A stretch of 64,000 bases of DNA from assembly GCF_015291625.1 (NCBI RefSeq), contig NZ_CP030047.1:6510001-6574000 (forward strand), read 5' to 3'. Source of the stretch: Bradyrhizobium sp. CCBAU 53421. Lineage in GTDB: Bacteria > Pseudomonadota > Alphaproteobacteria > Rhizobiales > Xanthobacteraceae. The notes under the pieces are model-generated. The model was not told the origin of the DNA, made no database searches, and worked only from the letters and a program-made list of their open reading frames with translations. Positions 54,096 through 62,590 of the stretch are shown piece after piece. Position 1 is the stretch's first letter. Each line of letters opens with the position of its first letter. Position numbers and translations under genes: made by a program.

Positions 54096-55343
54096 TCACG
54101 GCGCCGGATAGATCGGCTTGCCGGTGGCGGTCTCGTGCGGATAGATCGAGACGAACTTGATGTGATCGTGCTCGTCGACCGTGAGCTGGCCGAGCGGTGT
54201 CAATTCGCCGATCTGGCCGCCGGTCTCATCCAGCGCGAAGGTGCCGTCCAGCGTCTTGAGCTGGCCGCTGAGCGAGAACACCGCGCGGCGCAGCTCCATC
54301 TGGTCGAGGCTGGTCGCAACCGACAGCGTCTTCTCGATCACCAGCGCCGTGGTGTAGCCGGCCACCGCGTTGAAGCCGAACTCCATCTTGCCGTCGTTGT
54401 ACTTCTTCAGCCAGGCGGCGCGGAAATCCTTCATGTTCATCCCGAAATTGACGGGATAATCCAGCTCGGACGGCGGCACGTAGGTCCAGATGTGCTCCAG
54501 CCCCTTGGCGCCGACGTTCTTCTCCAGCAGCTCGGTCTCGAGGCCGGCGTAGATCGCGAACAGCATCTTGAACTTGGTGCCGACGTCCTGGACGTTGCGC
54601 AGGAAGGCGATGTCGTTCGGCGCGTAGCCGAAATGGATCACCGCGTCGGGATTGGCGTTGCTGATGTTGTTGATGATGACGTTGTAGTTGGTGGTCTCGG
54701 TCGGGACGCCCTGGTCGTAGACGATCTCGATCGGCGCGCCGGACTCCTTGACGAACTTGCGGAACGCGTTGGCCTGGGTACCGGTGAACTCGTTGGTTGC
54801 GTAGAGGATGGCAATCTTCTTGATACCGAGGCCAGGGCCGTCATGGCTGATGAAGTCGGCCACCGGCTTCGGCCAGACCGTCGACACCGGATCGGCCATC
54901 AGCGCGATGTAGGGATTGTCCTTGGAGAAGAAGCTCGCGCCGGTACCGGTCTGGTCGAACAGGAACATCTTGTGGTCGCGCGCGATCGCAACCGCAGGCG
55001 CGGTCAGCACCGATCCGGAATCGGCGACCAGGAGATCGACCTTATCCTGGGTGACCAACTGATTATAAAGAGTCGAGGCGGTCGCGGTGTTGCTCTGGTC
55101 GTCATAGGACACGAGCTTGATCGGGATCTTCTTGTCGAACGCCTTCACGAACACGCCACCCTCGGCGTTCTTCTGCTCCACCCACAATTTGAGCGAGCTG
55201 TAGACCGGCATCGAGATCGAGGCATAGCGCCCCGAGGACGCGTACAGCGTACCGATCTTGATCTCCGACGGTACGTCGGCGGCCATTGCCTGCGTGGCAA
55301 ATGCGAGGCTGGCAGCGAGTGCCGCGCCGATGATCCTCAGCAT
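54096..55343 (-). CDS. ABC transporter substrate-binding protein (Liv type)
   Basis: 415-residue periplasmic binding protein with a Sec signal peptide (MLRIIGAALAASLAFATQAMA, cleavage about residue 21). Type I fold: EIKIGTLYASSGRYASI, LLVADSGSVLTAPAVAIARD, FGYAPNDIAFLRNV. The ATG 55343 has a GGGAGGA RBS. Partner of livHMGF downstream. Its 5' region carries six 11-nt tandem repeats. The substrate is probably an amide or carboxylic acid used by the amidase/DUF2848 genes at the end of the operon. Confidence 0.92.
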   Translation of the reverse strand: MLRIIGAALAASLAFATQAMAADVPSEIKIGTLYASSGRYASISMPVYSSLKLWVEQKNAEGGVFVKAFDKKIPIKLVSYDDQSNTATASTLYNQLVTQDKVDLLVADSGSVLTAPAVAIARDHKMFLFDQTGTGASFFSKDNPYIALMADPVSTVWPKPVADFISHDGPGLGIKKIAILYATNEFTGTQANAFRKFVKESGAPIEIVYDQGVPTETTNYNVIINNISNANPDAVIHFGYAPNDIAFLRNVQDVGTKFKMLFAIYAGLETELLEKNVGAKGLEHIWTYVPPSELDYPVNFGMNMKDFRAAWLKKYNDGKMEFGFNAVAGYTTALVIEKTLSVATSLDQMELRRAVFSLSGQLKTLDGTFALDETGGQIGELTPLGQLTVDEHDHIKFVSIYPHETATGKPIYPAP

Positions 55344-55361
55344 GATATTATTCCTCCCGGG

Positions 55362-55427
55362 TATCTTGGACGTCTCGTGGACCTGCCCTCGACGTATCTT
55401 GGACGTGTCTTGGTCGTGGCTTGGACC
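55362..55427. repeat. Six tandem 11-nt repeats ahead of the binding-protein gene
   Basis: Reading the plus strand in steps of 11 from 55362: TATCTTGGACG, TCTCGTGGACC, TGCCCTCGACG, TATCTTGGACG, TGTCTTGGTCG, TGGCTTGGACC. Units 1 and 4 are identical. The array ends 18 bases before the start codon on the minus strand, just beyond the RBS. Confidence 0.8.
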
Positions 55428-55609
55428 GCGGCCCTTCTACGCGCCGGACCGGAGCGACACAAGCATCGCGGCCTTAGCAATTGTGCGAGGGGCGGAATAT
55501 GCGGCATGCGCGGGACACAGGCCGCTGCGCAGGGCGCGGATGGACCGTTGACGGCCGTTGGTCCAATGGCGCATCAAGACCGTAACGATTTCGGGAGGAG
55601 ACATCAGAC

Positions 55610-56023
55610 ATGGCCGAGCCCGCGCGCGCGAAACCAAAGCCGACACCTGAGACCCAGCATTTCTGGGACGGCACCAAGGCCGGCGAGCTGCGCCTGCAGC
55701 GCTGCGACGCCTGCGCCAATGTTTACTTTCCGCCGCGGCCGTTCTGCCCCTCCTGCGCTTCGCGCAAGGTCTCCGTCTTCAAGGCCAGCGGCAAGGGCAA
55801 GCTCTACAGCTACGTCATCAACCATCGTCCCGCGGCGCCCGGCTTCACGCCGCCTTATGCGATCGCCATCGTGGAGCTCGACGAAGGTCCGCGCATGATG
55901 AGCAACATCATCGATTGTCCGCAGACGCCGGAAGCGCTTGAGCTCGACATGCCGCTCGAGGTCGCCTTCGAGGCGCTCGACGACAAGATCACCCTTCCTT
56001 TGTTCCGCCCGGCAAAGGGGTGA
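55610..56023 (+). CDS. DUF35 OB-fold/zinc-ribbon protein
   Basis: 137 residues: a zinc ribbon with C32, C35, C46 and C49 (CDAC, CPSC), then an OB-fold (KLYSYVINHRPAAPGFTPPYAIAIVELDEG). DUF35 proteins pair with thiolase-like proteins and bind acyl-CoA, for example as a partner of Ltp2-type aldolases in steroid side-chain removal. The next gene, 4 bases on, is such a thiolase-like protein. Divergent from the Liv operon. RBS GGGAGGA. Confidence 0.9.
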   Translation: MAEPARAKPKPTPETQHFWDGTKAGELRLQRCDACANVYFPPRPFCPSCASRKVSVFKASGKGKLYSYVINHRPAAPGFTPPYAIAIVELDEGPRMMSNIIDCPQTPEALELDMPLEVAFEALDDKITLPLFRPAKG

Positions 56024-56027
56024 TGTG

Positions 56028-57167
56028 ATGCGCAGGAATCAGGTTGCCGTCGTCGGTGCGGCCGAAACCACCGAACTCGGGGTCATCCCCAACATGTCGC
56101 AGATCCAGCTGCACGCGGACGCGGCGCTGAACGCGATCGCGGACGCCGGCCTGAAGCTGTCCGACATCGACGGCTTCGCCACCGCGGTCGAGACCCCGCA
56201 GCAGATGGCGCACTATCTCGGCATCACACCAACCTGGGTCGACGGCACCTCGGTCGGCGGCTGCTCCTTCATGCTGCATGTCCGCCACGCCGCGGCGGCG
56301 ATCGAGGCTGGCCTGTGCAAGACCGTGCTGATCACTCATGCCGAGAGCGGCAAGTCGATGATCGGCAAGCAGCCGCGTTTCACCGCACCCGACAGCCTGA
56401 ACGGCCAGTTCGAATCGCCGTTCGGCGTCTACGGGCCGCCGAGCATGTTCCCGATTCCGGTACTGCGCTTCATGAAGACGCACGGCATCACCCATGAGCA
56501 GCTGGCGATGGTCGCGGTGGTGCAGCGCGAATGGGCGGCAAAGAACCCGCGCGCCACCATGAAGGACCCGATCACGGTCGCCGACGTCCTGAACTCGCGG
56601 ATGATCGCCTATCCGTTCCGCCTGCTGCAATGCTGCCTCGTCACCGACGGCGGCGGGGCGCTGATCCTGACCTCGGCCGACCGCGCCAGGGACTTCCCGC
56701 AAAAGCCGGTCTACATATTAGGCACCGGCGAGAGCGTCGAAACACCGATGATCAGCCAGATGAAGACGTTCGACTCGTCGCGCGCCTTCAAGGTGGCGGG
56801 CCCGCTGGCCTTCAAGGAGGCCGGCATCACCCACAAGGATGTCGATCATCTGATGATCTACGATGCCTTCGCGCATCTGCCGCTGTACGGCCTCGGCGAC
56901 CTCGGCTTCATGCCCCATGAGGAAACCGGCAAGTTCATCGCCGACGGCAACACCCGTCCCGGCGGCAAGCTGCCGCTCAACACCAATGGCGGCGGGCTGA
57001 GCTACATGCACTCCGGCATGTACGGCATGTACGCGCTGCAGGAGAGCGTGCGGCAGATGCGCGGCATCGCGCCGGCGCAGGTGCCGAACGCGAAGATATC
57101 GGTCTGCCACGGCGTCGGCGGCATGTTCGCCGCGAGTGGCACGATCATCTTTACGAACGAGAAATGA
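56028..57167 (+). CDS. Thiolase-like protein (lipid-transfer protein/SCPx type), nucleophile changed
   Basis: 379 residues with the thiolase fold: RNQVAVVGAAETTELG at the N-terminus, and C-terminal NTNGGGLSYMHSG (His) and CHGVGGMF (second active Cys). At the place where thiolases have the nucleophilic Cys before GSG, the sequence is VGGCSF (77-81), which I align with Gly at the catalytic position and Cys two residues later. That resembles Ltp2-type retro-aldolases, which lack the thiolase Cys. ATG 56028, four bases after the DUF35 stop (TGATGTGATG). The pair probably works as a complex on an acyl-CoA. Confidence 0.85.
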   Translation: MRRNQVAVVGAAETTELGVIPNMSQIQLHADAALNAIADAGLKLSDIDGFATAVETPQQMAHYLGITPTWVDGTSVGGCSFMLHVRHAAAAIEAGLCKTVLITHAESGKSMIGKQPRFTAPDSLNGQFESPFGVYGPPSMFPIPVLRFMKTHGITHEQLAMVAVVQREWAAKNPRATMKDPITVADVLNSRMIAYPFRLLQCCLVTDGGGALILTSADRARDFPQKPVYILGTGESVETPMISQMKTFDSSRAFKVAGPLAFKEAGITHKDVDHLMIYDAFAHLPLYGLGDLGFMPHEETGKFIADGNTRPGGKLPLNTNGGGLSYMHSGMYGMYALQESVRQMRGIAPAQVPNAKISVCHGVGGMFAASGTIIFTNEK

Positions 57168-57184
57168 GCGAGTTGCTCGCCTCC

Positions 57185-57310
57185 CCTCTCCCCGCTCTTA
57201 CGGGGAGAGGGTTGGGGTGAGGGGCTGCTTCCACACACTCGGACTCGCGGAGAGTCCCCCTCACCCGGATTGCTTTGCAATCCGACCTCTCCTCGCAAGC
57301 GGGGGCGAGG
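57185..57310. repeat. Composite repeat (CTCTCCCC family), copy 2
   Basis: Left hairpin CCTCTCCCCG...CGGGGAGAGG (57185-57210), a GGATTGC-TT-GCAATCC palindrome near 57267-57283, and right arm CCTCTCCTCGC...GCGGGGGCGAGG (to 57310). Same outline as 30544-30691. Lies between the thiolase and SDR genes. Confidence 0.8.
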
Positions 57311-57335
57311 TAAGCAAGACACCAGGAGAACCCAC

Positions 57336-58250
57336 ATGGCAAAATCACTGCAGGATAAAGTCATTATCGTCACCGGCGCGGGCCGCGGCATCGGCCGCGA
57401 GATCGCGCTGCTCTGCGCGGCGGAAGGCGCCAAGGTCGTGGTCAACGATCCCGGCGGCGCGGCCGACGGTGGCGGCTCGAGCGCGGCGCCCGCCGAGGAA
57501 GTGGTCGAGGAGATCAAGAAGCGCGGCGGAACGGCAGTTGCCAATTTCGAGTCGGTAGCGGAAGCGATCCCGGCCAGCAAGATCGTGAAGACCGCGACCG
57601 ATCACTTCGGCCGGCTCGACGGCGTCGTCAACAATGCTGGCATCCTGCGCGACATGATCTTCCACAAGATGAGCGTGGAAGCCTTCGAGGCCGTCATCAA
57701 GGTGCACCTGATGGGCTCGTTCTATGTCAGCCACGCCGCGGCGCGCATCTACCGCGAGCAGGAGTCGGGCTCGTTCGTGCACTTCACCTCGACCTCCGGC
57801 CTGATCGGCAATTACGGTCAGGCCAACTACGCCGCCGCCAAGCTCGGCATCGTCGGCCTGTCGAAGTCGATCGCGCTCGACATGGGCCGCTTCAACGTGC
57901 GCTCGAACTGCGTGTCGCCGTTCGCCTGGACCCGCATGATCGGCACCATCCCGACCGAGACCGACGCCGAGAAGGCGCGTGTCGAGAAGATCAAGCAGAT
58001 GGGCCCGGAGAAGATCGCGCCGGTCTGCGCCTATCTGCTCTCCGACGCCGCCAAGGACGTCACCGGGCAGATCTTCGGCGTGCGCATGAACGAGATCTTC
58101 CTGTTCGGCCAGCATCGCCCGGTGCGCTCGGTGCATCGCGGCGAAGGCTGGACGCCCGAGACCATTGCGGAACACGGCATGCCGGCGCTGAAGGGATCGT
58201 TCGCCAAGCTCGACCGCTCGGCCGACGTCTTCACGTGGGATCCGATCTGA
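57336..58250 (+). CDS. Short-chain dehydrogenase/reductase
   Basis: 304 residues. NAD(P)-binding TGAGRGIG at 13-20, NNAG at 99-102, and catalytic S152, Y165 and K169 (NYAAAKLG). The C-terminal extension past residue 250 (GVRMNEIFLFGQHRPVRSVHRGEGW) is like the 3-hydroxyacyl-CoA dehydrogenase-type SDRs found with DUF35/thiolase pairs, for example in peroxisomal multifunctional enzyme type 2. That fits reduction or oxidation of a 3-hydroxyacyl-CoA before the thiolase-like step. RBS AGGAGAA, ATG 57336. Exact substrate unknown. Confidence 0.9.
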   Translation: MAKSLQDKVIIVTGAGRGIGREIALLCAAEGAKVVVNDPGGAADGGGSSAAPAEEVVEEIKKRGGTAVANFESVAEAIPASKIVKTATDHFGRLDGVVNNAGILRDMIFHKMSVEAFEAVIKVHLMGSFYVSHAAARIYREQESGSFVHFTSTSGLIGNYGQANYAAAKLGIVGLSKSIALDMGRFNVRSNCVSPFAWTRMIGTIPTETDAEKARVEKIKQMGPEKIAPVCAYLLSDAAKDVTGQIFGVRMNEIFLFGQHRPVRSVHRGEGWTPETIAEHGMPALKGSFAKLDRSADVFTWDPI

Positions 58251-58281
58251 GCCGATCCGATCTGACAGTTTTATGAAAAGT

Positions 58282-58307
58282 CGCCCCCGCGCGCACCGGC
58301 GGGGGCG
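58282..58307 (+). terminator. Possible terminator after the SDR gene
   Basis: 9-bp GC stem CGCCCCCGC (58282-58290) / GCGGGGGCG (58299-58307) with an 8-base loop, 31 bases past the stop. Only a weak T-rich stretch follows (CTCTTTGGTTGTTT). Confidence 0.55.
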
Positions 58308-58407
58308 GCACACTCTTTGGTTGTTTCTTCATAGCGCGCCCGCATTGTGCCCGAATTGCGGGTGCATGATCGTCCTCCCCATAACAAAAAAGCCTGGGAG
58401 GACTTTC

Positions 58408-59520
58408 GTGACAAATCCAAACAAAACCGAACAACACGAGAGCGACGGCGTGAAGGCGTTCGACCGTCGAACCATCTTGCGCGGCGCAACCGCGCTTGCT
58501 GCAACTGCGATGGCTGCATCCGATGCGGCAGCGCGCGACTTCGGCCGCAACGCGGAGCCGCAGCGTTATCCCGATCCTGACATCGTCGTGATCGACGACA
58601 AGCGCTTCAAGGCCAAGGTCGGCAACACCGCGATCAAGCGGCTGTACACCGGCTGTCTGTGGGCTGAAGGCCCGGCCTGGAACGCGCAGGGCCAGTATCT
58701 GGTGTGGAGCGATATCCCGGCCAACCGGCAGCTGCGCTACCTCGACGATGACGGCCACATCTCCGAGCAGTTCCACAAGCCGTCGAACGAGGCCAACGGC
58801 TCGACCTTCGATTTCGAGGGCCGCCAGATCACCGCCGAGCGGACGCGGCTGGTGCGCTATGAGCACGACGGAACCGTCACGTCATTGGCGGAGCAGGCCA
58901 ATGGCAAGCAGCTCAACGGGCCTAACGACATGGTCGTGCATCCCAACGACAAGTCGATCTGGTTCACCGATCCCGGCTATGGCGCGATCTCGATCTATGA
59001 GGGCCAACTGGCCAACACGGGATCGAAGCAGCCCTACCAGAAGGAGGCCGTCTATCGCATCGATGCTGCGACCGGTCAGATCACCAAGGTTGCCGACGAG
59101 CCGTTCAAGCCGAACGGCATCGCCTTCAGCCACGACTACAAGAAGGTCTATGTCTGCGACACCGGCATCACGCACTATCCGAACGCGAAGAACATCGTCT
59201 GGCAGTACGACCTCAACGGCGACAAGCTCTCCAACCCGCGCACGCTGATCGACATGACGCTGGACGGCAAGTCGGGCTTTCCGGACGGCATGCGCGTCGA
59301 CATCGACGGCAACATCTGGGTCGGCGCCGGCTGGGTCGGACCGGGTTATGACGGCGTGCAGGTGTTCGCGCCGGACGGCGCGCGCATCGGCCAGATCCTG
59401 CTGCCGGAGACCTGCGCCAACCTCACCTTCGGCGGCAAGAAGCGCAACCGCCTGTTCATGACCGCGAGCCAATCGTTGTATGCGGTCTATGTCGAGACCA
59501 AGGGCGCGCATAACTGCTAG
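58408..59520 (+). CDS. SMP-30/gluconolactonase family protein, Tat-exported
   Basis: 370 residues from the GTG at 58408 with GGGAGGA six bases upstream; an in-frame ATG at 58273 lies in the hairpin region and is rejected. The twin-arginine signal is FDRRTILRGATALAATAMAASDAAA. The mature domain is a six-bladed propeller of the SMP-30/LRE type: EGPAWNAQGQYLVWSDIPANRQ, NGPNDMVVHPNDKSIWFTDPGYG, KPNGIAFSHDYKKVYVCDTG, GFPDGMRVDIDGNIWVGAG. Metal ligands Glu/Asn/Asp are in the E-G-P, N-G and P-D-G positions. Likely a periplasmic lactonase of a sugar acid or aromatic-derived lactone. Confidence 0.9.
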   Translation: MTNPNKTEQHESDGVKAFDRRTILRGATALAATAMAASDAAARDFGRNAEPQRYPDPDIVVIDDKRFKAKVGNTAIKRLYTGCLWAEGPAWNAQGQYLVWSDIPANRQLRYLDDDGHISEQFHKPSNEANGSTFDFEGRQITAERTRLVRYEHDGTVTSLAEQANGKQLNGPNDMVVHPNDKSIWFTDPGYGAISIYEGQLANTGSKQPYQKEAVYRIDAATGQITKVADEPFKPNGIAFSHDYKKVYVCDTGITHYPNAKNIVWQYDLNGDKLSNPRTLIDMTLDGKSGFPDGMRVDIDGNIWVGAGWVGPGYDGVQVFAPDGARIGQILLPETCANLTFGGKKRNRLFMTASQSLYAVYVETKGAHNC

Positions 59521-59524
59521 TACT

Positions 59525-59645
59525 CGTCGTCCCGGCGTAGGCCGGGACCCATAACCACCGCCGGCAATTGTTGAAAGAAGCTGGAGCTCCAGCATACCAA
59601 AAAACAACTGGTCGTGGTTATGGGTCCCGGCTTTCGCCGGGACGA
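59525..59645. repeat. Composite palindromic repeat, two hairpins in inverted orientation
   Basis: Left CGTCGTCCCGG CGTAG GCCGGGACCCATAACCAC (59525-59558), right inverted copy GTGGTTATGGGTCCCGG...CCGGGACGAC (59613-59645), so the outer ends are complementary over about 30 bases. Between the convergent SMP-30 and ppc genes. Confidence 0.88.
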
Positions 59646-59648
59646 CAA

Positions 59649-62456
59649 TCAGCCGCTATTCCGCAAGCCCGCCGAGATCCCGTTGATCGTGATCTGAATC
59701 CCGCGCAGCACCTGCTCGTCCGGGTTCTGTGCGCGATGCTCCTTGAGCAGTTCGACCTGCACGTGGTTGAGCGGATCCATATAAGGGAAGCGGTTGCGGA
59801 TGCCGCGCTCCAGCAGCGGGTTGCCTTGCAGCAGCCGGTCGTGGCCCATGATATCGAGCAGCGTCTCGATCGAAAGATGCCACTCGCGGCGGATCTGGCC
59901 AAAGATCTTCTCGCGCAGCGCGACATCGGGCACGAGCTCCGCATAGCGCGAGGCGATCGCGATCGAGCTCTTCGCCAGCACCATGTCCATGTTGGAGAGC
60001 AGCGTGCGGAAGAACGGCCATTCCCTGTAGAGCTCCTGCAGGAACGGCATACCCTGCTCCGGGTGCTCCGCGATCCAGGTCTCGACCGCAGCGCCAAAAC
60101 CATACCAGCCCGGCAGCATCAGCCGGCATTGCGCCCAGGAAAACACCCATGGAATCGCGCGCAGGTCCTCGATCTCACGGGTCTTCTTGCGTGAGGCCGG
60201 ACGGCTGCCGATGTTCAACGTCGCGATCTCGTTGATCACGGTCGAGCCCCAGAAATAGTCGGCGAAGCCTTCGGTCTCATAGACGAGACCGCGATAGGCC
60301 TTGAACGCGAGCGCGGAAATCTCCTCCATCGCCTTCAGATATTCGGGGCGTGGCGCGCTCTGCCGCGGCTGCAACAGGCTGGTTTCCAAGGTCGCGGCGG
60401 CAAGGATTTCGAGGTTGCTGCGGCCGACCTCGGCATTGGAATATTTCGAGGAGATGATCTCGCCCTGCTCGGTGATGCGGATCTGGCCGTTCACCGCGCC
60501 GCCGGGCTGCGCGATGATCGCGTCATAGCTCGGGCCGCCGCCGCGGCCGACCGAGCCGCCGCGGCCGTGGAACAGGCGCAGCCGCACGCCGTGGCGCTCG
60601 AACACCTCGACGAGACCGATCTCGGCCTTGTAGAGCTCCCAGCCCGAGGTGACGAAGCCGCCATCCTTGTTGCTGTCGGAATAGCCGAGCATCACCTCCT
60701 GCACGCTGCCGAGGCTGTCGACCAGCTTGCGATAGTCGTGCAGCACCAGCATGCGATCCATGATGCCGCTCGAGGCCTGCAGGTCCTCGATGGTCTCGAA
60801 CAGCGGCACGATGTTGATGGCGCTGCGGCCGGACGGATTGATCAACCCGACCTCCTTCAGCAGCACCGCGACCTCGAGCATGTCCGACATGCCCTTGCAC
60901 ATCGAGATGATGCATTGAGGGATCACCTCGTGGCCGAACCTGGCGTGCGCCTCGGCCGCGGCGCGGAACACGGCGAGCTCGCTCTGGGTCTCCTCGGAAT
61001 ATTTTACGAACGGCGAGGCCAGCGGCCGGGCGCTGCGCAATTCACCGAGCAGCAGGCTGACGCGCGCATCCTCGCCGAGTGCGAGATAGGACATGCCGGG
61101 ATTGGCGGTGTCGAGCAGCTCGGCGATGGTGCGCTCATGCACCGCCGAGTTCTGGCGGATGTCGAGCCGCGCTAGATGGAAGCCGAAGCAATCGACCGCC
61201 CGGCGCAACTGCCGCAGCCGGCCGCGCCCGATCACACCGGAATTGTTCGCGATCAGCGAGCGATTGAGCACGTCGAGATCGGCCTGGAATTCCACAACGC
61301 TCGCATAGGGCTCCGCCTTGCCGACCGGCGGCCGCGTGGTCTCGACCTCGAGCCGCATCGCGGTGGCCGCGAGCCGTGCATAGATGCCCGACACCGCCAG
61401 ACGATACGGCTCGCCGCTCCGATGCGGCGAGGTGTCCGGCGAACGCTCGGCAAGGATGCGCAATTCGTCCGAGACATCGGCGAGATGTGCCGCAAGCGAC
61501 AGCTCGGCGCCGAGCGCGTGCAGCTCCTCGAGATAGAAGCTGAGCACCCGGCTCGATTGCAGCCGCAGCGTGCCGCGCATCACCTCGGCCGTGACGAACG
61601 GATTGCCGTCGCGGTCGCCGCCGATCCAGCTTCCCATCCGCAGGAACGAGGCGAGTTCGCCCGCCTCGCCGCCCTCCTTGTTCAGGCGGTCCTCCAGCGC
61701 GCAATGCAGCCGCGGCACCTCCCGCAGGAAGGTGTAATCGTAGAACGACAGGCCGTTGGCGACCTCGTCGAGCACGGTGAGCTTGGTCCGGCGCAGCAAA
61801 TTGGTCTGCCACAGCGTCACGACCGCGCGGCGCAGCTGCTCGTCGCTGGCCTCGTTCTCCTCCGGCGTCATCTGCAGCCGCTCGCGGCGGTCGAGCAGCT
61901 CCGCGATTTCCATCTCGCGGTCCATCGTGCTCTTGCGGCGGACCTCGGTCGGATGCGCAGTCAGTACCGGGCTGACCAGCGCACTCTTGAAGAAGCTGCG
62001 CAAATCGGCCGGACTGATGCCGGCCTGCCGGGCGTGCACCAGCGTCTGCTCCAGCGTGCTCGGCCGCGGCGCCCCGCTCGGGCCGCGGCTGCGCATCTGG
62101 CGGATGTTGTTCTGGTCCTCGGCAATGTTGGCGAGGTGAGAGAAATAGCTGAAGGCGCGGACGATCCGCAGCGTCTCGGCGATCGACATGCCGTCGAGGA
62201 TGCCTTCCAGCTCCCGCCGCGCCAGCTTGTCCTCGTCGCGGTGGAACCGGACCGAGGTCTGGCGGATGCGCTCGACCAGATCGAACGCGTCGGCCCCCTC
62301 CTGGTCGCGCACCGTATCGCCCAGCACGCGCCCGAGGAGCCGGATGTCGTTCCGGAGCCGTGCATCCTCCTCCTGCGCCTGGACCTCCGCGGCGCGCCTG
62401 GCTTGGACGTCGGCCTCGGAAGGCATGGTCTGGGGAGGCACGATCTGGGGTGACAT
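59649..62456 (-). CDS. ppc: Phosphoenolpyruvate carboxylase Ppc
   Basis: 935 residues. Carboxylates PEP to oxaloacetate to refill the TCA cycle. Catalytic blocks visible: [13 protein letters not shown] (catalytic His), [34 protein letters not shown] and [15 protein letters not shown]. The C-terminus [12 protein letters not shown] is the usual QNTG-type end with a variant NSG. The start chosen is ATG 62456; a frame running back to 62618 includes a translated palindromic repeat (VPAFAGTT) and is a common misannotation. It lies 134 bases after the ligase stop, separated by a perfect palindrome. Confidence 0.95.
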   Translation of the reverse strand: MSPQIVPPQTMPSEADVQARRAAEVQAQEEDARLRNDIRLLGRVLGDTVRDQEGADAFDLVERIRQTSVRFHRDEDKLARRELEGILDGMSIAETLRIVRAFSYFSHLANIAEDQNNIRQMRSRGPSGAPRPSTLEQTLVHARQAGISPADLRSFFKSALVSPVLTAHPTEVRRKSTMDREMEIAELLDRRERLQMTPEENEASDEQLRRAVVTLWQTNLLRRTKLTVLDEVANGLSFYDYTFLREVPRLHCALEDRLNKEGGEAGELASFLRMGSWIGGDRDGNPFVTAEVMRGTLRLQSSRVLSFYLEELHALGAELSLAAHLADVSDELRILAERSPDTSPHRSGEPYRLAVSGIYARLAATAMRLEVETTRPPVGKAEPYASVVEFQADLDVLNRSLIANNSGVIGRGRLRQLRRAVDCFGFHLARLDIRQNSAVHERTIAELLDTANPGMSYLALGEDARVSLLLGELRSARPLASPFVKYSEETQSELAVFRAAAEAHARFGHEVIPQCIISMCKGMSDMLEVAVLLKEVGLINPSGRSAINIVPLFETIEDLQASSGIMDRMLVLHDYRKLVDSLGSVQEVMLGYSDSNKDGGFVTSGWELYKAEIGLVEVFERHGVRLRLFHGRGGSVGRGGGPSYDAIIAQPGGAVNGQIRITEQGEIISSKYSNAEVGRSNLEILAAATLETSLLQPRQSAPRPEYLKAMEEISALAFKAYRGLVYETEGFADYFWGSTVINEIATLNIGSRPASRKKTREIEDLRAIPWVFSWAQCRLMLPGWYGFGAAVETWIAEHPEQGMPFLQELYREWPFFRTLLSNMDMVLAKSSIAIASRYAELVPDVALREKIFGQIRREWHLSIETLLDIMGHDRLLQGNPLLERGIRNRFPYMDPLNHVQVELLKEHRAQNPDEQVLRGIQITINGISAGLRNSG

Positions 62457-62548
62457 GGCGGGGCTACTCCAGAGGCTGCCTGGTTCCTCCGGAGTGTGCG
62501 CTTTTTTTGCCGCAGCGCAAGATGAACTTGGAAGCGGTGCACCACACC

Positions 62549-62584
62549 CCAAGGTCGTCCCGGCGAAGGCCGGGACGACCTTGG
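62549..62584. repeat. Perfect 16-bp palindromic hairpin between the acyl-CoA ligase and ppc
   Basis: Arms CCAAGGTCGTCCCGGC and GCCGGGACGACCTTGG around a GAAG loop, 6 bases past the ligase stop (reading minus). A member of the dispersed CGTCGTCCCGG family. Without a T run it may still act as a 3'-end element. Confidence 0.85.
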
Positions 62585-62590
62585 GGCCCG

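Noticed and set aside
55362..55427. Tandem 11-nt repeats as part of a coding sequence
   Set aside because: The 11-nt period is not a multiple of three, and the binding-protein signal peptide and RBS fix the start downstream of the array.
54078..55898. Long open frame of 606 codons on the plus strand over the binding-protein gene
   Set aside because: Antisense to a gene with a signal peptide, RBS and family sequence; it also runs through the 11-nt repeats and into the DUF35 gene in the wrong phase.
28799..62584. Regularly repeated hairpins as a possible CRISPR array
   Set aside because: Copies are kilobases apart, palindromic and unequal in length; no array of direct repeats with uniform spacers and no cas genes.
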